Part shown: positions 8,860 to 17,300 of the stretch, piece after piece
Layout of the letters: every line of letters starts with the position of its first letter
Position numbering within the stretch: position 1 is the first letter of the stretch
Source: Dehalococcoidia bacterium
Lineage (GTDB): Bacteria; Chloroflexota; Dehalococcoidia; Lucifugimonadales; Lucifugimonadaceae
NCBI GenBank assembly: GCA_009693115.1
Contig: SHXW01000007.1
Coordinates: forward strand, 1 to 64,000
Reading direction: 5' to 3'
Length of the DNA: 64,000 nt
Notes under the pieces: model-generated
Told to the model about the DNA's origin: nothing
Databases searched by the model: none
What the model saw: only the letters and a program-made list of their open reading frames with translations
Translations under genes and position numbers: made by a program

Positions 8860-10005
8860 CTAAGCCCCGAAATCCTCCGACCCTCTGCCGTGCTGCTTCA
8901 ACGCCTCTTCATCAATCTCGATGCCCAGCCCTGGCCCATCGGGTATCGGCAGCATGCCGTCCCGATCCAGCAGAAGCGGCTCTTTCAGTATCCCGCTCAC
9001 ATACGGCGCAGGGTGCCAGTACTCCAGGTACTTCCCGTTCGGGAAGGTCGCCGAAAGTTGCAGGTCTGCCGCAGCGCCCACAGCCGTGTTCCACCCGTGC
9101 ATGATCACCTGCATGGAGTGGTCATACGCCGCCTGCCAGATCTTCTTGCACTCCGACAGCCCGCCGCATGTCGTCTGGTCCGGCTGCAAGATGTCACACG
9201 CGCCCCTTTCGATCCACGGCAGGAACGCCTCGCGCCGCTTCAAAACCTCGCCCGTTGCGATGTGTACCGGCGACTGCTCCCGCAGGGTCCGATAGCCTTC
9301 GATGTCGTCCGCTCTCAACGGCTCTTCAAACCACACCACGTTGTAGTCCCGCAGCATCTTCGAGGTCTCGATCGCCCACTTCAGGTCCCCGTGCCAGAAC
9401 ACATCAGACCCGCCTGCATCTACTATCAGGTCTGACTCGTCACCCACCGCCTTGCGCGCTGCCTTCACCAGGGCCTCATCGCGCTTGCGGTCAACCCTGC
9501 CGAACGTCCCCCACCCGAGCTTGAACGCAGCGAAATTCCCTCCCAGCCCCGATTCCAGGTTCTGCACCTGCTCTGTCACGGGCCACGAAAACAGCATCGA
9601 CGCATAAGGCTTGAGGCGTTCAACATGTCTCCCGCCCAGCAGCCTTGATACAGAAAGTCCTGTCTTTTTCCCGAGTATGTCCCACAGTGCCATGTTCACA
9701 GCGCCGATGTACGCCGTCACGTCACCGCCGCGCCCGTACCAGAACGTCCACTGGTGGAGTTTCTCCGTGACTGCCTCTGGCTGCGTCGCATCCTGGCCAA
9801 TCAGGTGCGGCCACAACACCTTCATCACCGCTTCCGTCATTTCCCACCGCACGCCTGAGCAACCCCAGCCTGAGATGCCGTCCGCGGTATCTACCCGTAT
9901 TAGCGTCTGGTCATAGCCCCACCAACTCGGGTGGATTGGATGCCCTGCCTTTAGTTTCGGCCTCTGGCTCACCAGCGGAAACACAGTTACATTCGTGATC
10001 TTCAT
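8860..10005 (-). CDS. Mandelate racemase/muconate lactonizing-type dehydratase
   Basis: Second enolase-superfamily enzyme, 381 residues and full length without insertions. The capping domain holds a GWGCSGVRWE loop. Barrel motifs are AAFKLGWG (Lys on strand 2), LIVDAGG (Asp), WFEEPL (Glu), ATGEVL (Glu) and VIMHGWNT (His, candidate acid/base). The metal set Asp-Glu-Glu is that of the mandelate-racemase group. A likely substrate is a hexonate or aldarate. GGAG precedes the ATG by six bases. It is transcribed divergently from the glucarate-dehydratase-like gene at 10314 across a 308-base region. Confidence 0.9.
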   Translation of the reverse strand: MKITNVTVFPLVSQRPKLKAGHPIHPSWWGYDQTLIRVDTADGISGWGCSGVRWEMTEAVMKVLWPHLIGQDATQPEAVTEKLHQWTFWYGRGGDVTAYIGAVNMALWDILGKKTGLSVSRLLGGRHVERLKPYASMLFSWPVTEQVQNLESGLGGNFAAFKLGWGTFGRVDRKRDEALVKAARKAVGDESDLIVDAGGSDVFWHGDLKWAIETSKMLRDYNVVWFEEPLRADDIEGYRTLREQSPVHIATGEVLKRREAFLPWIERGACDILQPDQTTCGGLSECKKIWQAAYDHSMQVIMHGWNTAVGAAADLQLSATFPNGKYLEYWHPAPYVSGILKEPLLLDRDGMLPIPDGPGLGIEIDEEALKQHGRGSEDFGA

Positions 10006-10313
10006 ACGTCGCTCCGTTGAACCCTCGCTTTCTGAAAGAGGGTACCCGTCCTGAATCGATGCTGAGGGCGAAAGTCGCTACCTGCAGCGTGCTCGTCATT
10101 CCGACCCCTGACAGAGTGAAGGGCGGGACCTGAGCCAACAGCAGAATGTACACAGACCCATACCGTCGCCGAACTTGCGGGCCAAACTTGCGGGCCAAAC
10201 TTGCGGGAAGGTATCCCCCGGCGTGGGCGATGTCAATCCAGCCCATCTCTGAGAAAATGCCTGCGCGCCCTCGACAAGCACACAACAACGTTCTGCCCGT
10301 CACGGAGCCAATC
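10006..10313. other. Divergent promoter region between two enolase-superfamily genes
   Basis: No credible gene. The region separates two divergent acid-sugar dehydratase genes, so promoters for both should lie here. It contains a GTCATTCCGACCC-type dispersed repeat near 10088 and the 13-base tandem repeat at 10172. No clear -35/-10 pair could be assigned. Confidence 0.5.
10172..10206. repeat. 13-base tandem repeat, 2.7 copies
   Basis: AACTTGCGGGCCA is repeated twice exactly (10172-10184, 10185-10197), with a third partial copy (AACTTGCGG, 10198-10206). It lies about 110 bases before the glucarate-dehydratase-like start and 170 bases before the divergent enolase start. The position would suit an operator, but this could equally be a slippage repeat. 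Confidence 0.8.
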
Positions 10314-11573
10314 ATGCGCATCGCCCGCCTCAAAGTCACACCCGTAGCCATGCACGACCAGCCGCTCCTCAACAGCACCGGCGTACATGAGTCCCACCGC
10401 GTCCGGTCAATCGTGCAGGTCTGGCTTGACAACGGCCTCACGGGCGCAGGCGAGACCTATGGCGACCAGACAAAAGAGATCGAAGCCAACCGAAATTGGA
10501 TCATCGGCTGGGACCCACGAAACATAACGCTCGCCCGGTTGAACTACGTAGGCGCTCCCTGGTCTTGGGCCGCGCTAGAGACCGCCATGCTCGACGCCGC
10601 CTCGAAGCACGCCGGCCTGCCTCTCTGCGACTACATCGGCGGCCGTGCCCGTACCCGCGTCCCATGGGCTGCATACCTTTTCTACAAATTCGCCGACGAG
10701 CAGGGCAGGGGAGAGGTCGCCACAGGAGAAGTGCTCACCCCTGCGGCCTTTGTCAAAGAGGCAGAACAGTTCGTGGCGAAATACGGATTCAAGACTCTCA
10801 AGATCAAAGGCGGTTGGTTCCACCCAGATGTCGACATCGAGACCTTTCACCTTCTCCGCAAACGATTTCCGACATCAGAGGGCTATGAGCTGCGCATAGA
10901 CCCCAACGGCGCGTGGACGCTCGAGACGGCCGCCCGCGTCGCGAAGGCCATAGCGCCGTACGCGCCGCAGTATCTAGAAGACCCCTGCGGCCCAATGGAA
11001 GATAACGCCGCTCTGAAAAAAACCACGGAAATCCCGCTTGCTTCGAACATGTGCGTCTCCGCCTTCTCCCATGTCAAGCCGAATGTCCAACAGGACGCGA
11101 TTGACATCATCCTTGGCGACCACCACCACTGGGGCGGGATCCTCGCTTATAAGGAGACCGGAGTCCTCTGCCGCGTCATGGGCTGGGGCCTGTCCGGCCA
11201 TTCCAACAACGCCCTGGGCGTTTCGCAGGCCGCCATGCTCCACGCTTGCGCTGCAACGCCCGAACTCAATTACGCACCTGACAGCCACTACCCGTGGACA
11301 GACACGGACGGCGATGTCATCAAGGGTGGAAAGTTGCAGTTTCGCGACGGCTTCATGGATGTGCCCGATGCACCCGGCCTGGGTGTCGAAATAGACGAAG
11401 GCGCCCTCGCCGCCCGCCATGATGAATTCTTGACACTAAAGTTGAACAACCGCGCCGCTCTCGTACGCCGCCTGGACCCCAAGGCGACTGGCAGGCCCGG
11501 CGGCTGGACCGGAGGGCCATGGGCCGAGGAGAGCGTCACCAACTTCCCCAACCACTCTCTCCCGCGCTGGTAA
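10314..11573 (+). CDS. Glucarate-dehydratase-like enolase-superfamily enzyme
   Basis: A 419-residue acid-sugar dehydratase. Active-site residues match the glucarate dehydratase subgroup: LKIKGG (Lys163 and Lys165), RIDPNGAW (Asp196), YLEDPCGP (Glu222), LASNMCV with Asn245 as third metal ligand (Asn is diagnostic for this subgroup), LGDHHHWGG (Asp269) and LSGHSNNALG (His296). It should remove water from D-glucarate or a similar aldarate to give a 2-keto-3-deoxy acid. The start was placed at the ATG at 10314, which begins the family N-terminus MRIARLKVTP. The frame is open further upstream but only through repeat DNA. It carries a long Gly/Pro-rich C-terminal tail. Confidence 0.9.
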   Translation: MRIARLKVTPVAMHDQPLLNSTGVHESHRVRSIVQVWLDNGLTGAGETYGDQTKEIEANRNWIIGWDPRNITLARLNYVGAPWSWAALETAMLDAASKHAGLPLCDYIGGRARTRVPWAAYLFYKFADEQGRGEVATGEVLTPAAFVKEAEQFVAKYGFKTLKIKGGWFHPDVDIETFHLLRKRFPTSEGYELRIDPNGAWTLETAARVAKAIAPYAPQYLEDPCGPMEDNAALKKTTEIPLASNMCVSAFSHVKPNVQQDAIDIILGDHHHWGGILAYKETGVLCRVMGWGLSGHSNNALGVSQAAMLHACAATPELNYAPDSHYPWTDTDGDVIKGGKLQFRDGFMDVPDAPGLGVEIDEGALAARHDEFLTLKLNNRAALVRRLDPKATGRPGGWTGGPWAEESVTNFPNHSLPRW

Positions 11574-11748
11574 GGGCATACCATGCATTTTGAACAGCTC
11601 GCTGGCTGAAAGACTTTTGATTTTCAGGCCACAGTCTTGGCTGGCCGCAAAAAGAGGCGTGTGTTCCCCTCTCCCATCAGGAGATAGCCGGGGCGGGGGT
11701 GTGGATCTGAGCCTGTGACTTCTCAACAGCCTTCAGGGAGGTACATAC

Positions 11749-12249
11749 ATGAGCGGCGAACTTATCGTTCTTCGCGTCCTGCACATCGTGGCTGGCGCCA
11801 TGTGGGTGGGCACAGCGGTCTTCATGACCCTTGTGTTGGAGCCAGTTCTGAGAGGCTCAGGGCCAGAGGTGGCAAAGGCAATCGGCCCGAAACTGTGGCG
11901 CAGAATGACAGCCCTCATGCACGGTTCGGCACTAACGACTATCGTGTTTGGCTTGGTTCTCATCGCCCGCACAACGGGCCGGGGGTTTGACCAGCTCTTC
12001 GTGAACGCCTGGGGATGGGCCATCGGTCTCGGCATGATCACAGCCATCGTCGGATACGGGTGCGGGATCACAAGCGGATTGGCGTTGAAGAAGGCGATTG
12101 ACATTTCAACAGGCATTCAAGGTCCGCCTCCGCCTGAAACAATCGCCAAGATCACCGCTTTGCGCGGCCGAAACCGCACCTTCCTGAGGATCGCCACCGT
12201 GCTGATCATCCTATCCGTAGGCACTATGGCCTCAGCTCGGTACGTCTAG
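11749..12249 (+). CDS. Four-helix membrane protein (CopD/DUF2269-like)
   Basis: A 166-residue integral membrane protein with about four predicted helices. It starts VLRVLHIVAGAMWVGTAVFM, whose HIxxGxxWxG motif is typical of CopD/DUF2269-type proteins that may bind heme or copper through helix-borne histidines. A second candidate ligand is His in TALMHGSAL. GGGAGG lies about seven bases upstream of the ATG. It is monocistronic and followed by a strong hairpin. No partner gene indicates its role. Confidence 0.65.
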   Translation: MSGELIVLRVLHIVAGAMWVGTAVFMTLVLEPVLRGSGPEVAKAIGPKLWRRMTALMHGSALTTIVFGLVLIARTTGRGFDQLFVNAWGWAIGLGMITAIVGYGCGITSGLALKKAIDISTGIQGPPPPETIAKITALRGRNRTFLRIATVLIILSVGTMASARYV

Positions 12250-12258
12250 CAGGCGACG

Positions 12259-12288
12259 CGACCCCCTGCGCTCTGGAGCAGGGGGTCG
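12259..12288 (+). terminator. Hairpin terminator after the CopD-like gene
   Basis: CGACCCCCTGC (12259-12269) pairs perfectly with GCAGGGGGTCG (12278-12288) around an eight-base loop, starting ten bases after the stop. There is no downstream T-run, so it may act by another route or only stabilise the 3' end. Confidence 0.65.
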
Positions 12289-12417
12289 GGAATAGCGGTC
12301 CATGATGTGAGCGCCATGGGCTGGTTCAAGTGCGCATGTCATTCCCAGCGTGGAGGAGAATCCCGCGAGCAAAGCCCGGAATGTGTCTGGGTGACCTCTG
12401 TAGTCATGTGCGCAAAC

Positions 12418-13980
12418 TTATCCCTGCCTCACGCGGCTGGGCGGGCGCGCCGGCCTGGATTGCCGTTCACGCGCCGATTGCTCACTGCCCCTGTAGCGAT
12501 AGTCAGGCCCTGGCAACAGTACTTCGGTTACAACTGAACTGTCCCTCAACCTGGACGCGATCGCATCCGAATACCGCCTCCCGAAACGCATGTCGCCCTG
12601 AGAGTTCGCATCATCCACGTCATCTAGCAGCACGCGGCTCGTGATCACAGTCGGCAGGGCGGCGTTGTGTCGGTGTACCACCAGTTGGTACATCTTTTCC
12701 TCTGCCCACTGTGTCCACGCCTGCGCCCCGAAGTCATCCAGGATCAACAGTTCCGAATTTTTCGTCCGTTCAAAGAGCCTGTCGTAGGAGGTCGCGCTGT
12801 CAGGGCTGAAGGTCCGCCTCATGTGGTCGAGCAGGTCCGGTACGAACCTGAACAACACTGGCCTTTTCTGCGACATCCTCGCCACCGCGATCGCCACAGC
12901 CAGGTGTGTCTTCCCGGTCCCAGTTGGCCCCGAAAGGTATAGCCACCCGTGCGGGTCTGAGGAAAACGCCTGGGCCAACTTCAGTGCCTCGTGCAGCTGC
13001 TCTCGCTGGTCAGCCGTCGCCCCTGCGCCCCCGCGCGGCTCAAACCGCTCGAACGTCATCACTTGACGCAACCGGGGTTCGACTCCGATGTCCGTCAGGT
13101 CGGCATTCATCGCACCGGCCTTGACTTGCACGAGCCGCACGAACGAGGGGTCCATCAGGCGTGACTTCAGCCATTCGTCCATGGCTTCCGGAGCGGTGCG
13201 AGTCGTCACAACTGTCGGAAGGCGGTTGTCGTACCTGTACGCAATGATCTGGCGTAGTTTTTCGTCCGCCCAGGGCGTCGCTGTCTGCGCTCCCAGGTCA
13301 TCAAGCACAAGCAGGGGAGCGGCGGCGGCCAGCGTCAGCAAGTCCTCGAACGACGACGGTGATTTGTCCGTCTCCGTTCGCATTGAGTCCAGTTTTGCAT
13401 GGAAGGGGCCATGTTCAGCCTCGGACAATTTCGGCGGCGCTCCACCTTCGCCAAAACTTGCGCGTAACCTATCGAGGAACTCCGGCACAAACACAAATTT
13501 AGCCGGCTTCCCGAGCCGCATGGCATGGTTTGCAATCGCCGCACCCAAGTGCGTCTTGCCCACCCCGCTCGGACCGTAAATCACAAGCCAGCCGGCCGGG
13601 TCAGCCGCGTAGATCTTGGCTGTCTCATTCGCCTTCCTGAATGTCAGAGGGTCGGCAAATGGCTCGCGCCCCTGCGAGTCCATATTCTCGAACGTCTGCC
13701 GCGCCAATGCCCCCAGTTCCGAATAGTCCTGCAACCGTTCGACGCGCCTTATAGCGTGCGCCCGCAAAAGGCACTGGCAGGGCACAAGCTTCCCGAAATC
13801 AGGTGACCCCACGGGAGCACGCAAACTTAGCCAACGCGCATCGTCGCAGACATCGCAATGACCTTCGAAGCCAGCCTCAGTTCCCTGACCCTGGCTGCCC
13901 GCGGGCACGCTGTCTTTCAACGTATTTGCGAATGAATTCGTCTGTAAGGCCTTGCGGAGAATTTCGTCCAGGCTTTCCAT
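12418..13980 (-). CDS. Tandem-AAA+ DnaC/DnaI-like helicase loader
   Basis: 520 residues carrying two complete AAA+ ATPase modules of the DnaC/DnaI/IstB type, about twice the usual length. An N-terminal Cys cluster (CDVC at 42-45 and CQC at 68-70) resembles the zinc finger of helicase loaders. Module 1: Walker A GPSGVGKTH (136-144), Walker B LLVLDD (223-228). Module 2: Walker A GPTGTGKTH (351-359), Walker B LLILDD (411-416), and SRLRD near 476 as possible arginine finger. It is last in the rplI-dnaB-dnaD-like cluster, so loading of DnaB at replication forks is the natural role. Its start lies 104 bases inside the preceding gene. The tail is Arg/Ser-rich. Confidence 0.88.
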   Translation of the reverse strand: MESLDEILRKALQTNSFANTLKDSVPAGSQGQGTEAGFEGHCDVCDDARWLSLRAPVGSPDFGKLVPCQCLLRAHAIRRVERLQDYSELGALARQTFENMDSQGREPFADPLTFRKANETAKIYAADPAGWLVIYGPSGVGKTHLGAAIANHAMRLGKPAKFVFVPEFLDRLRASFGEGGAPPKLSEAEHGPFHAKLDSMRTETDKSPSSFEDLLTLAAAAPLLVLDDLGAQTATPWADEKLRQIIAYRYDNRLPTVVTTRTAPEAMDEWLKSRLMDPSFVRLVQVKAGAMNADLTDIGVEPRLRQVMTFERFEPRGGAGATADQREQLHEALKLAQAFSSDPHGWLYLSGPTGTGKTHLAVAIAVARMSQKRPVLFRFVPDLLDHMRRTFSPDSATSYDRLFERTKNSELLILDDFGAQAWTQWAEEKMYQLVVHRHNAALPTVITSRVLLDDVDDANSQGDMRFGRRYSDAIASRLRDSSVVTEVLLPGPDYRYRGSEQSARERQSRPARPPSRVRQG

Positions 13981-14671
13981 CTTTGCCTCGCTGTCCCGGT
14001 GCTGCTTGCCCTGATCCCTGGGTTCTTGGAGAGGTGGTAGTCCCCCTCGCCCTTAGCACCGCTGATATGTAGTTCCAGTTTCTGGCATTCGCCGTCACCG
14101 CCGCCCGGATTGCACCGATCACATCCTCTTCAGAGTGGTCGATCAGTACATCTGCCATCCGCCCGATCACCACAGGTGTCAGGGGTCCGATATTTTCCTC
14201 GTACTCGGTAAACGCCCCGCCACTAGCCATGGCCTCTGACCCCTGCCATGTCTCCGGTGGCTGTTCAACGACACTCGGCCCCGACAAATCGCCACTGCGC
14301 GTCAATTCCCGCCGGTTTTCCTCGGTGTTCAGATAAAACCTTGCCCCAGCATGATCCTGTGCGCCCCCGGCTCTCAAAAACGTACCACGCTTCGCTGATG
14401 CCTCCAGCTTTGCGTTCACAACGCGTTCCAACTCTTGGCCTGTGGCCCCGAGCATCCGCGCCACCGTTTGATCTGACGACATGTCGGAAGCCGTCACAAA
14501 CTTCGGGAACCCGCGCTGACGGTTCAACGCCCACACCACCCGGAGGGTCAGTTTCAGCTCTCCGACATCCTCAATTTCCTCGAGCAAGTCAGCGAGCAAC
14601 GGGTTCGGCACCGGCGTGAACCTCACACCTGCCGGAAAGCCTTTCGAACCGCCAATGTCTGCCATAGTCAT
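13877..14671 (-). CDS. DnaD-domain replication protein
   Basis: 264 residues. The N-terminal half (about 1-110) looks like a winged-helix region, with VWALNRQRGFPKFVTASDM. The C-terminal part has the DnaD/DnaB_2-type motif: PVVIGRMADVLIDHSEEDVIG, then IRAAVTANARNWNYISAVL. This domain is known in primosome proteins of Gram-positive bacteria and phages, where it helps remodel the origin and recruit helicase. Its position between dnaB and a helicase loader supports that role. The basic, disordered C-terminus is encoded by the 104-base stretch that also encodes the start of the loader in another frame. Confidence 0.8.
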   Translation of the reverse strand: MTMADIGGSKGFPAGVRFTPVPNPLLADLLEEIEDVGELKLTLRVVWALNRQRGFPKFVTASDMSSDQTVARMLGATGQELERVVNAKLEASAKRGTFLRAGGAQDHAGARFYLNTEENRRELTRSGDLSGPSVVEQPPETWQGSEAMASGGAFTEYEENIGPLTPVVIGRMADVLIDHSEEDVIGAIRAAVTANARNWNYISAVLRARGTTTSPRTQGSGQAAPGQRGKDGKPGRNSPQGLTDEFIRKYVERQRARGQPGSGN

Positions 14672-14832
14672 CTCTGTCCGAGATAGCGTTCTGGGCGAGG
14701 GATCGGTTCCGTGGCTTCAGCCCTCATTCTGCTACCCGCTTGATCTGGTACTCGTCCCCCCAAGGGAGGGGGTCTCACCCACAGCGTCATATTTGCGGCT
14801 GTGTCATTCGTGCCACCTGAAGACCATGGGCT

Positions 14833-16218
14833 TTACCTCCGCTCGTACGAAGCGGTCTCCGCAGGCACGGGCCGGTCTATGAACTGCCCGAAGTTATCCC
14901 GCACAGCCATCGACAGGTTCGCAGTGGGCCCGTGTCGGTGTTTGGCCACAACGATCTCCGCTACTCCCCGCGGGAACGGCAGTTGTGGGTTCGTCCTGTT
15001 CCACTCCTCTTCAGACATCGTCTTGTCCACGCGGTGGATGAACATGACCACATCGGCATCCTGCTCGATACTCCCGCTCTCCCGCAGGTCCGAAAGTATT
15101 GGCAGCCGCGACTCTCGCCGTTCGATCGCACGGGACAATTGCGACACCGCCAGCACCGGCACCTTCAGATCGCGAGCCATGCCCTTCAACTGACGAGAAA
15201 TCTCGCTCACTTCTTGCGTCCTGTTCCCGTCTCCCCCTCGTGATGATCCATTCAGAAGCTGCATATAGTCCACCACGACAAAGTCCAGCCCGTGCTCCAG
15301 TTGCAGTCGTCTGGCCTTGCCCCGCAGTTCCGACACAGTTTGCATAGGCGTGTCGTCCACATAAATCGGCAGGTCAGACAGGAATCCGATCGAGTTCACC
15401 ACGCGCGCCTGCTCGTCATCAGTCACAAGCCGGGTACGAATGCGGTGCATGTCCACCCGTGCCTCCGCCGCCAGCAGCCGCATCGCGATCTGCTCCCGCC
15501 CCATCTCAAGAGAAAAGATGCCCACCACGGCCCGGCTCGTCGCCGCGTTCCTCGCCAGATTCAACGCCAGCGTGCTTTTGCCCACACTAGGACGCGCCGC
15601 CAGCACGATCATGTCGGACCTCTGCAGCCCCCCGAGCAGTGCATCCAGATTCCTGAATCCTGAATTGATGGGCTGACCTGCCTGATCGTCCGCCGCCAAC
15701 GGCCCCGTCGCTTCCAGATACGGCTCCAGGGCATCCCTTATCGGTACAAAATCCCGGTTCCGGTTCCCTGCCCGGATCCCGAACAGCATGTCCTCCGCTC
15801 TGGACAGCGCGTTGTTTACATCAGCTTCGTTTTCAAACCCGATTTGCGCGATCCCGTCGGCCGCCCGGATCAGCCTTCGCATCGTCGCCGTGCGGTTCAC
15901 AATGCGCCCGTAATGCTCTAGGTGCACCGAAGTCGGCACGACAGATACCACATGGCTCAGGTAGGCACTGCCTCCCGCATCCTCCAAGACGCCCCTGCGC
16001 TCAAGCTCGTGCGCCACCGTCACCTGATTAATCGCCTCGCTCCGGTTAAGCAGCGCGATGCACGCCTCGTAGCACCAGCGATTGCGCTCCCGATAAAAAT
16101 CCTCCGCCTTCAGGAACCCCGAGATCCGCGTCACCGCCTCGCCGTCTATCAGCAGCGACCCGACAACCGACTCCTCCGCCTGGATATCGTGTGGCGGGAG
16201 CTTCTCAGTCTGTACCAA
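14833..16218 (-). CDS. dnaB: Replicative DNA helicase DnaB
   Basis: A 461-residue replicative helicase. The N-terminal domain begins PPHDIQAEESVVGSLLID; the RecA-like motor has Walker A ARPSVGKST, IFSLEMGREQIAMRLL, Walker B VVVDYMQLL and VSQLSRAIERR, followed by SDLRESGSIEQDADVVMF and KHRHGPT. It unwinds the fork as a hexamer. A TTG start with GAGG eight bases upstream is used. It lies downstream of rplI with an unusually long 490-base gap, and upstream of the DnaD-like and loader genes on the same strand, forming a primosome cluster. Confidence 0.96.
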   Translation of the reverse strand: MVQTEKLPPHDIQAEESVVGSLLIDGEAVTRISGFLKAEDFYRERNRWCYEACIALLNRSEAINQVTVAHELERRGVLEDAGGSAYLSHVVSVVPTSVHLEHYGRIVNRTATMRRLIRAADGIAQIGFENEADVNNALSRAEDMLFGIRAGNRNRDFVPIRDALEPYLEATGPLAADDQAGQPINSGFRNLDALLGGLQRSDMIVLAARPSVGKSTLALNLARNAATSRAVVGIFSLEMGREQIAMRLLAAEARVDMHRIRTRLVTDDEQARVVNSIGFLSDLPIYVDDTPMQTVSELRGKARRLQLEHGLDFVVVDYMQLLNGSSRGGDGNRTQEVSEISRQLKGMARDLKVPVLAVSQLSRAIERRESRLPILSDLRESGSIEQDADVVMFIHRVDKTMSEEEWNRTNPQLPFPRGVAEIVVAKHRHGPTANLSMAVRDNFGQFIDRPVPAETASYERR

Positions 16219-16708
16219 CGGACTAACCTCGGTCAGCCCCGCGTCAACCTCTCGGTGGCAGCAGGGGAACTGTCCCAGCGAGCCGGGATCATGCAGGGAT
16301 ATGAGAGCTTATGACATCTGTACGCGATCTCAGGACAAGATGTCACATGTCGTGAGCGCGGGAGTGTATCTAGGGAAACCCTGCCGGGAAAGATGGTTGC
16401 TGGGAAATTGGGGAGAACTTCACGAGTGCATGTGGAGAACCCTGTCCAGCAGCTAGGGGAGTGGGCCTCCGTCCCTCTCCGTTTGGGATTCTCTGGGCGC
16501 AGGAGAGCAAGGGTCGAGGTCGAAGATTGGTCATGATCTTCCAACTTCGCTGCGCACCAGAAGCTCACCGGCAAGTGGGCGTCCGAATCCCTGTTTGGTG
16601 TTCGTCTAGGGACGCCATTAAGCAGACACGGCCCCGGTAGAACCGGGGCCGTGTGGCGATCACATCTGACCAAGAGACGCAGGCCCGTTCTTACGCCTTC
16701 GCCTTTTC
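16219..16708. other. Gap between rplI and dnaB; no gene seen
   Basis: About 490 bases without a convincing coding frame. It holds the hairpin at 16626-16654 just downstream of rplI, and probably the dnaB promoter. The open frames here have no recognisable protein character. Confidence 0.5.
16626..16654 (-). terminator. Hairpin after rplI
   Basis: ACACGGCCCCGGT (16626-16638) pairs perfectly with ACCGGGGCCGTGT (16642-16654) around a three-base loop, about 55 bases past the rplI stop. No strong T-run follows. It would separate rplI transcription from dnaB. Confidence 0.65.
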
Positions 16709-17212
16709 CTAAACAACCGGTGCGTCGTCGGCTTTCTCACCCGAAGGCGCATCTGTCACAGACCCGCCTTCTGGCTTCACCTGCACACGCACTTCAGTCT
16801 CAACACCCTCAACCAGACGCAGGCCCACCATATAGGTGCCAAGCTGCCGGATGGGCGTGGGAATGCGTACTCCGCGCCTGTCAATCGTCTTGCCTGTAGA
16901 GACGGATATCTGCTGGGCGATCATCGTCGTAGTTACAGACCCGAACAGGCGCCCATTGGGGCCAGCCTTCGCCAGCACTGTCACAGGCGTCCCACGGATC
17001 CCCGCAACCAGCTTCCGCCACTCATCAAGCTCTCTCATACGGCGCTCTTCAGCGCTCTTGCGGAGCCCTTCAGTCCTCTTCAACTGCACAGGCGAAGCAA
17101 GCATTGCCAGACCGCGGGGTAGCAGGTAGTTCCGGCCGAAGCCGTTCTTAACCACCTTCACATCCCCGGACTGGGCGGTAGGGAGGACATCCTTTAAGAA
17201 AATAACTTTCAC
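16709..17212 (-). CDS. rplI: Ribosomal protein bL9
   Basis: 167 residues. The N-terminal rRNA-binding domain MKVIFLKDVLPTAQSGDVKV with NGFGRNYLLPRGLA is the family signature. A helix rich in Glu/Arg/Lys connects it to the C-terminal domain, with GRLFGSVTTTMIAQQ. The acidic tail past about residue 150 is extra. The GTG start is preceded by AAGGTGA. It lies upstream of dnaB, as in many bacteria where rplI and dnaB are neighbours. Confidence 0.96.
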   Translation of the reverse strand: MKVIFLKDVLPTAQSGDVKVVKNGFGRNYLLPRGLAMLASPVQLKRTEGLRKSAEERRMRELDEWRKLVAGIRGTPVTVLAKAGPNGRLFGSVTTTMIAQQISVSTGKTIDRRGVRIPTPIRQLGTYMVGLRLVEGVETEVRVQVKPEGGSVTDAPSGEKADDAPVV

Positions 17213-17300
17213 TTCAAATCACCTTGTGAGTCTGCCCGGCACAGCGTATCCGCCATCGGGAGACACAACCTGAACTTCCCGTTCCTGCCAAACATCCATA

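Noticed and set aside
10146-10313. N-terminal extension of the glucarate-dehydratase-like protein
   Set aside because: It would translate the 13-base tandem repeat; the family N-terminus begins at 10314.
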